DNA of 64,000 nt from Hyphomicrobiales bacterium (GTDB lineage Bacteria; Pseudomonadota; Alphaproteobacteria; Rhizobiales; Methyloligellaceae). The DNA is taken from assembly GCA_021775555.1 (NCBI GenBank), contig JAJFHP010000022.1, positions 56,627 to 120,626 on the forward strand, in the 5' to 3' direction. A program made the position numbers and the translations under genes. The notes below the pieces were generated by a model. That model ran no database searches. It worked only from the letters and a program-made list of their open reading frames with translations, and was not told where the DNA came from. Numbering within the stretch: the stretch's first letter is position 1; the number at the start of each line of letters is the position of its first letter. Below are positions 57,070 to 64,000 of this stretch, in pieces.

Positions 57070-57276
57070 TACGCCATGGCGCTCTTTTAGATCAGCAATG
57101 ACCTCCTCGGCAGGTATCCCCTGTCCTGCGTCGAGCTCCGCCTCGGCGCGTTTAAGCTGGTCATTGAGTTTTCGGTGCCGCGCTGCGGTATCGAGCATCG
57201 ATTGACCGATGCTCTCTTGCGTGGTTTCAGGCAGCGAGCGGATCAGCGTAACGGCTTTATCGAACGTCTTGGTCAT
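57067..57276 (-). CDS. Orphan antitoxin-like protein
   Basis: MTKTFDKAVTLIRSLPETTQESIGQSMLDTAARHRKLNDQLKRAEAELDAGQGIPAEEVIADLKERHGV; no adjacent toxin. Confidence 0.6.
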   Translation of the reverse strand: MTKTFDKAVTLIRSLPETTQESIGQSMLDTAARHRKLNDQLKRAEAELDAGQGIPAEEVIADLKERHGV

Positions 57277-57465
57277 GATGCAGCTAGTCTAGCATGGTGA
57301 GCGAAATTTGCATCCTCTCCTGCCCAGGTCGGAGTTGGCAATTTCTGGTTTGCGCTCCAAAACAGTCGCTCTGTGGTCGTCATTATTATTGTCCAAGTCG
57401 GAAGAATTCATACTCCGTATGGTAGCAAGAGGCAGAGCGATAACGCGTGCTGGTTATCCACATTT

Positions 57466-57975
57466 TTAATTTCGGCTAAAATAATCATCTACCTTTATTT
57501 TAGCTATATTATATAGATATTTGTCCCCCTCAGATAATACCTCAAGGAGTGCGCGCATTTCTTCCATAAATATCATCGCAAAATGAGGATCATTACATAC
57601 GATTGTTTTTGCGTTATCGATTAAATCGGCAAGTTTTATTGTTTTTGCAGCTGGGCTAGCTGCTCTAATATGCTCTCGATCAATTTCCTTTCGAACAGAC
57701 CTATTACCATCTGAAGGCTTTGATATATCTGTCAATTCCAAAACAAGTTGCGCTACGCGTTCTCCAAATTGGAATTCGATGTCTTCCATATTAGTGTTTG
57801 TGTCCTCTAAAACATCGTGCAGCAACGCAGCAACTATGGTATGCAAATCTTCGGTAACTGTTGAAACCAATTTGGCAACAGTTATTGGGTGAGTCATGTA
57901 TGGTTCGTCAGTGTACTTTCGTTGTTGCCCCATATGGGCCTTTGCCGCAAAGATTTTTGCTTTTTCAAGGTCCAT
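57466..57975 (-). CDS. HD-domain protein ((p)ppGpp hydrolase-like)
   Basis: AHMGQQRKYTDEPYMTHPITVAKLV...IVAALLHDVLEDTNT...IKLADLIDNAKTI. Confidence 0.88.
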   Translation of the reverse strand: MDLEKAKIFAAKAHMGQQRKYTDEPYMTHPITVAKLVSTVTEDLHTIVAALLHDVLEDTNTNMEDIEFQFGERVAQLVLELTDISKPSDGNRSVRKEIDREHIRAASPAAKTIKLADLIDNAKTIVCNDPHFAMIFMEEMRALLEVLSEGDKYLYNIAKIKVDDYFSRN

Positions 57976-58737
57976 CGCGATGACTCCAGGACAGTCGCTC
58001 TCTATTTCAATTGCTCTACCCGCAAACCCATCCCTAAGCGTTTAAAATCTACCTAACAACAAGTTAAAACTCAATGTCCCAACAAAACAACCGAATACCT
58101 GTAGACATGACGGTTGAAGATGTGAAGGCCTATCTTTCGCAAACTGAATATAATGCAGCGAGAGCAAAAATAACAGAGGCCGAGGATACACTTGAAGAAG
58201 TGAAAACAATTATCACCAAGACACTCATATTAAATAATGATGGAATTCTTCTGACCGGTGCAATTGAATATGCGGCTTTTCGCGTGGAAACATTATCATT
58301 GATATTTGAATTGGCTAGCAGGCAGTTCAGAAAATCTGCAAAAGATGGGGAAGGCGCATATGATGACTTTTTAAGAAATTTAGGCGTTGAGGTGGGTTTT
58401 ACATTTGCTCGCGATATGTTGAATCGATTGGAGGAGAATAAACTATTTACTCGTTTGAATACTGTTTCTGATTTTATTAGGCTGTGGATGCTGTATGAAA
58501 ATGATACAGGCGCAGGGTATACAACATTAAGAGGATCTGATGATGAAAAGTTTGTTATACAGATAAATGGTAATCCTCTTAGGAAAAATGAAAGCATCCC
58601 CCATCGCCATTGTGGTTTTTATAAGTATTATATCCGAAGTCTTCTTAATGAGTTGATGGGATCTAGGGCGAGAATACTTAGTAAAAAATTAGATATCCCT
58701 TTTTCTGGTAGTGTCTCAGTTTGAAATATCTCGTGTG

Positions 58738-59421
58738 TCAGATGCCTGGCCAAAGGTCCGCGATGTTATGGCATTCGGCTTCAATATCTTTCAGCCGCTG
58801 CTTCGTCGCTTTGACGCCTGGAAACACAGTTCCGGAAGCAACGTCGATGACTTGGCAGAGCGCGGGGTTTACCACGTCATCAGCTCCAGCTAGATGTAGC
58901 CTGCAATATTCGTTCATTGCCGCCGACACATAACCAGCGGACTCCTTCGTATGGGGGTGCGTCTTGGAAAAATGAAGCTTCCATGCCCCGACATAAGATT
59001 TGTTCTTTACCGTCGAACGCAAAACTATTTCGGGGCGCACAGAAACCGCGACGTTGAATAAAGTCAGTTTGGGCGGACTGTGTACGCCCATTTCCGGGTC
59101 GGCTCCCGAGATGTCGATGTCGTCGAGCATTATATTGAAGCGCTCAAGGGAATCGATATTCGAGTTGATGCGCCGGGCTGTTCCAATTTTTTCTGGCGTC
59201 AACTGTTCCAGGGCGTGAAGCACATTGTCCAGTGGGGATGTATCAATCGCGCCTCCAGCAATGTAGGACGTGACTGCTTCCGTCGCCTCGCGGTAGTACA
59301 TTCCGGGGTTAAAATCTTCATCGGGGTATTTCCGGTCGCGCAGTATCTTGCGCTGCCGGGCACCCCTGCTGATGATGTATTCGCCAAGCTTGTTGACCGA
59401 AATTGACGGTTTGTTAACCAT
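58738..59421 (-). CDS. Hypothetical passenger protein
   Basis: 227-aa ORF inside element. Confidence 0.7.
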   Translation of the reverse strand: MVNKPSISVNKLGEYIISRGARQRKILRDRKYPDEDFNPGMYYREATEAVTSYIAGGAIDTSPLDNVLHALEQLTPEKIGTARRINSNIDSLERFNIMLDDIDISGADPEMGVHSPPKLTLFNVAVSVRPEIVLRSTVKNKSYVGAWKLHFSKTHPHTKESAGYVSAAMNEYCRLHLAGADDVVNPALCQVIDVASGTVFPGVKATKQRLKDIEAECHNIADLWPGI

Positions 59422-59452
59422 AGAATTGAATCCTCAAACAGGGAGACGAATC

Positions 59453-59701
59453 ATGACCTTTCAAGTTGTAGCTACTTTATCTAATAAAGAAAGTTTCTGC
59501 ATCGGTGAGATTACTGATCAGGAAGCTGAAATAGCTCGGCAGGATAACCCAGCTTTCGATGGGTATGGTCTTTATCTCCTAGCTGTGGATAACCAGTCTC
59601 CAAGGTCACCCGGCAGAGTGCTTGCTAAATTCGCTTCGGAGGATGCTGCAAAAAGCCTAGCGCAATTCTTCCGCATTCGCGGGGCGCTGGAGGCCGCATA
59701 G
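59453..59701 (+). CDS. Hypothetical passenger protein
   Basis: MTFQVVATLSNKESFCIGEITDQEAEIARQDNPAFDGYGLYLLAVD; GGGAG upstream. Confidence 0.6.
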   Translation: MTFQVVATLSNKESFCIGEITDQEAEIARQDNPAFDGYGLYLLAVDNQSPRSPGRVLAKFASEDAAKSLAQFFRIRGALEAA

Positions 59702-59706
59702 CGCTA

Positions 59707-60591
59707 CTACTGCGCTTTCTGCTTCTTGTAAGACCCGCGCCGTCCCGGCTTTGGTGCGCGGGCGTCAATCAAACCAACAATCCATTCCATGTCATGCAGC
59801 GTATCGCTGACACCTGCGGCCATTGCCGGTGAGATACCGCCAAGGCTCTTGTGCTGGCGGCAAAAATTGTAGAACACAAAATACAATGCCAGAGCGTGAC
59901 AATGGTTCTCAAACTTCTTGCTGAACGCATTGGTCAGCCGCGTGAAGCGGCGAAGGCCCATGCGGATGCTCAGGTTCATACGCTCGGCATATGACGTGTT
60001 CACATGCTTTTCGTCGGGGCTACCAATCCGGTTTTTCTTCTTGATGCCGGTGCAGGTTGCCGGGCTGTAGCGGCCCTTGGCGCTCTCAGGTGTGGAGCCA
60101 AACAGCTTGATCAACTGGGCATAGTCGATGTCCGCACCGAACGCACCTTCAATGGCGTTCAGATACGCCTTGTGACCGTCTGTCGTCATCTGGACACGGT
60201 GCGCCAAACGGTCGGCCAAGTCCTGCATGAAGATGTTGGCAAACTCCGCATTGCGACCACCAACGAACCAATTGCAGATCAGCTTTGAGTCAGCGTCGAT
60301 ACTGGTCCATGTCCACACGTCCCCGGAGAAAGTCTGAGTGTTCTTGGCGCTATCGACGCTCTTCTGTTTGCAGCCGATAAAACTCCAAATTTCATCGCAT
60401 TGAACACGCTCGCAGTTGAGGTTGCGGACATGCTCATCATGGTACACTGCACAAGCCTGACCGGCTTGCACAAGCAGCTTTGAGACGGTGTTGATGGACA
60501 CGCCCACCACGCGGGAGATTGACCGCATGGATGAGCCTTCAACCAGCATTGAGAGAATTTGAACGCGCTTATGAAGGGGCAATTTGTTCAT
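59707..60591 (-). CDS. IS1-family transposase
   Basis: MNKLPLHKRVQILSMLVEGSSMRSISRVVGVSINTVSKLL...VQCDEIWSFIGCKQKSV...TSYAERMNLSIRMGLRRFTRLTNAFSKKFENH. Confidence 0.9.
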   Translation of the reverse strand: MNKLPLHKRVQILSMLVEGSSMRSISRVVGVSINTVSKLLVQAGQACAVYHDEHVRNLNCERVQCDEIWSFIGCKQKSVDSAKNTQTFSGDVWTWTSIDADSKLICNWFVGGRNAEFANIFMQDLADRLAHRVQMTTDGHKAYLNAIEGAFGADIDYAQLIKLFGSTPESAKGRYSPATCTGIKKKNRIGSPDEKHVNTSYAERMNLSIRMGLRRFTRLTNAFSKKFENHCHALALYFVFYNFCRQHKSLGGISPAMAAGVSDTLHDMEWIVGLIDARAPKPGRRGSYKKQKAQ

Positions 60592-60632
60592 GCCTCTTAT
60601 ATATGAACTATTATGCTTAGCGTCAAGCACTT

Positions 60633-60711
60633 TGCAAGCACCTTCTCGAAAATGCTTGCATCCGAACACGAGCCGAGATATTAAGCAAGCATCAAAACGG
60701 AGATGCTTGCA
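60633..60711. promoter_or_regulatory. Four-site ATGCTTGC(A) operator-like array
   Basis: TGCAAGCA 60633-60640, ATGCTTGCA 60652-60660, GCAAGCAT 60685-60692, ATGCTTGCA 60703-60711 between divergent genes. Confidence 0.6.
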
Positions 60712-61797
60712 ATGTCTGATTTTTCCGATCCAGCTGATGTGCCTGGCAGGGCAAAGGGTGGGCACGCTAGGGCGGCCAAGTTGAGTCCCGAAGAGCGTTC
60801 ATCAATTGCGAAAAAGGCTGCCAACAAAAGGTGGGCGGATAAGGCCGAGCCCGACGATGGTTCAACGCGCGTACTTGAAAGCTTTAAGAGTAAACTCGTA
60901 ATTGCTGGTTCGCCTATCCCATGTGCCGTTGTCGTTGGGCCAACAGGTGTTCAGCGGGTTCTTAGCGAGACTGGCCTGACCAATGCGGTCTTAGGAGATC
61001 GTAGCGGCGCATCAAAACGCAAGAAAAAGGCCACAGCTGAAGCCGGGGCCCCATTGCCAATTTTTTTGGCACCGCGTCAGCTTTATCCCTTTATTTCTAA
61101 TGAGTTGCTTGAAGGGCCCCTCAAGCCAATAGACTACTACGATGGAAGCCGTCTTGTGCGCGGGTATGATGCCCAAGTCCTCCCGGCTGTATGCAATATC
61201 TGGCTCAAGGCGCGTGAAGCCGGGGCCCTTCAAGATCAGCAATTGGACAAAGCTCAGAAGGCAGAAATTTTACTGCGGGCGCTTGCCGAAACCGGCATCG
61301 TCGCGCTGATCGATGAGGCTACGGGCTATCAAACTGTTCGGCCCCAGAACGCGCTTCAGTCCTATCTCGAACTAGTTATTCGACGGGAACTGGCGGTTTG
61401 GGCAAAGAAGTTCCCTGATGAGTTTTATGAGAACATCTACAAGCTCAAGGGCTGGAAATGGCCCGGGATGAGCAAAAACCGTTTCAGCGTTTGCGCGAGC
61501 TATACAACGAACTTGATCTATGATCGCTTAGGGCCAGGCATTACAGAAGAGCTGATCAGCAAGACGCCGAAGAATGAAAAAGGGTATCGCCCCAACAAAC
61601 TGCATCAGTGGTTATCGGACGACATCGGCGACCCGATGCTTGCAACGCACATGCATTCCATTCTGATGTTCCAGCGGTTGGCCATTGCCAACGGCTACAG
61701 CTGGAAACGGTTTTTGCACATGGTAGACCAAGTGCTTCCTAGGCGGGGCAACACGCTGGAACTGCCATTTGAATTCAGCGAGCCCAACGAGCCTTAG
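60712..61797 (+). CDS. P63C-domain-containing protein
   Basis: YRPNKLHQWLSDDIGDPMLATHMHSILMFQRLAIANGYSWKRFLHMVDQVLPR. Confidence 0.85.
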   Translation: MSDFSDPADVPGRAKGGHARAAKLSPEERSSIAKKAANKRWADKAEPDDGSTRVLESFKSKLVIAGSPIPCAVVVGPTGVQRVLSETGLTNAVLGDRSGASKRKKKATAEAGAPLPIFLAPRQLYPFISNELLEGPLKPIDYYDGSRLVRGYDAQVLPAVCNIWLKAREAGALQDQQLDKAQKAEILLRALAETGIVALIDEATGYQTVRPQNALQSYLELVIRRELAVWAKKFPDEFYENIYKLKGWKWPGMSKNRFSVCASYTTNLIYDRLGPGITEELISKTPKNEKGYRPNKLHQWLSDDIGDPMLATHMHSILMFQRLAIANGYSWKRFLHMVDQVLPRRGNTLELPFEFSEPNEP

Positions 61798-62005
61798 CCG
61801 CTTTCTTCGCAATTTCGGCTCGGCGCTCGGCTGACATCTTCTCAGCACGGGCCTTGCCGCCCTTGCGGCCAAGCTCGACAGCAGCCTTGGACTTGCCTTT
61901 ATGGTCCAGTTCTTCGGCTTCTTCGCCGGTCGCAATCTTCGCAACCTTGATAGCTGCACCTATTACATCGCCGGGGCGCTTTTCGCCTTTGGGGCCTTTA
62001 GGCAT
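61775..62005 (-). CDS. Basic histone/RNA-binding-like small protein
   Basis: AVELGRKGGKARAEKMSAERRAEIAKKAAKARWAR. Confidence 0.8.
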   Translation of the reverse strand: MPKGPKGEKRPGDVIGAAIKVAKIATGEEAEELDHKGKSKAAVELGRKGGKARAEKMSAERRAEIAKKAAKARWAR

Positions 62006-62220
62006 CAGAGCTTGTGGCCCTTAATGAAGGATCCAAGCTGCTGGCGCAGCTGAACAGTTTGATGGCGGTCATGTACGAAGTTGGCTTGGTCGAGAATTAG
62101 CTTTTGCGCTTCTGGCGCTAATTTATCCCATTGAAGAACAACCGCCCCTCCGAGCCTCCGTAAGATATGCTCGTCGTCTTCGTCGTATTTGATTGTTTCG
62201 GACTTCACTTGCACGGTCAC
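62005..62220 (-). CDS. Hypothetical passenger protein (71 aa)
   Basis: Coupled to 61775-62005; upstream TATGCTT...AAGCATA palindrome. Confidence 0.65.
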   Translation of the reverse strand: MTVQVKSETIKYDEDDEHILRRLGGAVVLQWDKLAPEAQKLILDQANFVHDRHQTVQLRQQLGSFIKGHKL

Positions 62221-63106
62221 AACTCCTTATGCTTTCCGCTAAGCATACAGGAATTCCGAGTCAGATTCTACAGGGGTCAAGAGGGTGAGATTTCAAACTG
62301 AGACACTACCCTTTTTCTGCTCCCGATAAGGTGTACAATGTTGAAGAAAGGGATGATATTGATGGCTCATGTGTATTTTATGCTTATTTTAGAAAGGAGC
62401 GTCTAACAAAATCATTTGACGAGCTACATAATGCTTATAATCAGTTTTATGCGCTGCAACCAGAAGACGATTACTCAGCCTGCGCGATGTTTGCGCGCAG
62501 TGCACTTGTTTCAGCACAGGAAGAAACGATTTGCTCTAATGGAGAAAACGTCCCAAGGAATCTCTATAAAGTGTTCAAAGGCCTCCTAAAGCCGGATACT
62601 TATAGGAGAATGCATGAATCCTATCAGATCACAAGTAAGTACGTTCATAAAGAGGCCAGTAAATCTGGGAAATTGAATATAAACCGTTGTAAAGAAATTT
62701 TAAGGGATATCAGGAGGGCCATAATAGATTTAGAATTTTTAGTGTTATCTGAAGAAGAAAGGATTTCGCACCTTAACAAGGCAAAGGCGCTTGATGTTGC
62801 GAGTGATCTGGATAAGCTAATTGGTGGAGAATTAGAATTATCTGAAGAAGTTTTAAATGAAATAAGGTCATCGATCAAAAAATTGAAGAAAGGCGAGCAG
62901 ATTGATGAAATTCAACAAACAGTAATACTTGAGGGAATAAAAAATGCAGGTGGGAAGGTGTGGGAGTTCACCAAGCCAATTCTAAGAGAAATAGCAACAG
63001 AAGCATTAAAGAAACAATATGATTTATAATTTTAAGGTATGGCAAGCGATAGAAATCTAATAGGATTTGCACCAACTGAATCGATTGGATTGAAGTCTGG
63101 AAAAAT

Positions 63107-63137
63107 AAAGCCCCTGTATAAAAAACACAGGGGCTTT
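63107..63137. terminator. Bidirectional Rho-independent terminator
   Basis: AAAGCCCCTGT ataaaaaac ACAGGGGCTTT between convergent genes. Confidence 0.85.
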
Positions 63138-63153
63138 CTTGTTGGTGAGAATC

Positions 63154-63516
63154 TCACGCCGTAATCCGCCTAGCCGCATACGCGGCCTTGGCGTATTCCG
63201 ATATAGGTCTATCCGCCTTGAAATGGTGATCCGGCTCGACAGTGAGGCCGAGACGGCCGCGCATCGCTTTTATCTCGTGTATAAACACAGAGCCAAGCCC
63301 AGGAAAACCCAATCCTAAATCGCATAAACCAAATGCGATTCCTGGCGCATCTGGATTAATTTCGGTGAGCAACCAGGTCGCTTGCGCGTCCGGCGTAAAC
63401 AACTTTACGACGGGATGAGGATCAAAAAGCGTGCCCCGCCGTTGTGCCTCTCGCGATAGGCGACCGTTTTCAAGGAGCGCATCCATTTGCACTTTTGTAA
63501 TGAGCTTTGATGTCAT
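63154..63516 (-). CDS. DUF2958-family protein (commonly on conjugative/integrative elements)
   Basis: FDPHPVVKLFTPDAQATWLLTEINPDAPGIAFGLCDLGLGFPGLGSVFIHEIKAMRGRLGLTVEPDHHFKADRPISEYA. Confidence 0.88.
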   Translation of the reverse strand: MTSKLITKVQMDALLENGRLSREAQRRGTLFDPHPVVKLFTPDAQATWLLTEINPDAPGIAFGLCDLGLGFPGLGSVFIHEIKAMRGRLGLTVEPDHHFKADRPISEYAKAAYAARRITA

Positions 63517-63844
63517 GAGTCTTCCTCCTGGACGCAACGCCGGAACCATGATTGACGCCGGCATCGCGGACAGGAACAAAACAAGAACAATATTGTAAAT
63601 TGTGCATTAATGGGGAGTGATAAGCAAGACTGTGAGACGATCAGCGTTTCCCATTCATAGCGGCGGCAACAGACTTCTCCGGCGAAACAAAAATGCCGCA
63701 ACAGTGGGGCATGCTCGCATGCCTGAGCGAGACCTCGCATCTGTGGAATCTAAATAGCAGTTGAATTGCAGCAAGTTAAACAGAAACTGGGAACGTTATT
63801 CCCGTGGAAATTAAGCAAGAAATCAGATAACAGATTTAGATAGT

Positions 63845-63893
63845 GGCTGCGGTATTGCTGCGCGCCACGACGGTGAGCAGCAATACCGCGGCC
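63845..63893. repeat. 17-bp inverted repeat (1 mismatch)
   Basis: GGCTGCGGTATTGCTGC (63845-63861) vs GCAGCAATACCGCGGCC (63877-63893). Confidence 0.9.
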
Positions 63894-64000
63894 GCTACAA
63901 GGACAGGGTCGCTGACGACTCCGGCATGGTCTACCCGTGGGCCGATCATCCGGTTGTGCGGACCCACCCCGAAACAGGCCGGAAATGCCTGTTTGTCAAT
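63887..64000 (+). pseudogene. 5'-truncated TauD/TfdA-family dioxygenase, continuing past window
   Basis: RGRYKDRVADDSGMVYPWADHPVVRTHPETGRKCLFVN without an upstream N-terminus; frame open only to 63815 and lacks ATG. Confidence 0.75.

Larger units (their letters stand above)
58707..62310. mobile_element. 3.6-kb IS1-family transposon-like element with passenger genes
   Basis: 21-bp perfect terminal IRs GGTAGTGTCTCAGTTTGAAAT (58707-58727) / ATTTCAAACTGAGACACTACC (62290-62310); flanking CTTTTTCT duplication 58699-58706 / 62311-62318. Confidence 0.95.
58074..63029 (+). pseudogene. ~447-aa hypothetical gene split by a mobile element (58074-58706 + 62319-63029)
   Basis: Removing 58707-62310 and one CTTTTTCT copy restores one frame: ...KKLDIPFS|APDKVYNVEERDDIDGSC... 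Confidence 0.9.

Noticed and set aside
56717-57205. 162-aa plus ORF containing the HPF fragment
   Set aside because: Only 56861-57069 resembles HPF; the rest is the antisense of the antitoxin-like gene and upstream non-coding DNA.

Overview
The window is alphaproteobacterial in character: mostly housekeeping chromosome with three accessory patches. Core genes include ppa, cspA, pyrD, arsC, dgcN/dgcA, MATE, pdeM, a CrbS/CrbR-like acetate-switch region, mscL, an acpXL-lpxXL very-long-chain fatty-acid/lipid A cluster, murA-hisD-infA-maf-yacG, tRNA-Thr and tRNA-Phe. The most unusual locus is 38.3-45.1 kb, directly divergent from acpXL. It holds five non-identical 2OG-Fe(II) oxygenases that all keep HxD...(S/T)WHG, a chorismatase/YjgF-like protein, and an FNR-type [4Fe-4S] regulator. 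Four TGAT-N4-ATCA boxes sit in the promoters of these genes, which suggests an undescribed oxygen-regulated oxygenase system. A second patch (45.2-47.9 kb) is a 2.7-kb islet with no integrase, bounded by an intact tRNA-Thr and a degenerate copy of its 3' part; it carries a three-gene operon ending in a ComEC-like metallo-beta-lactamase hydrolase. The third patch (56.5-64 kb, after tRNA-Phe) is a gene-remnant-rich island. It contains a 3.6-kb IS1-family element with passenger genes, whose 21-bp inverted repeats and ~8-bp target duplication show it inserted in frame into a ~447-aa gene. All calls come from reading the sequence and supplied ORFs; no database search was run.
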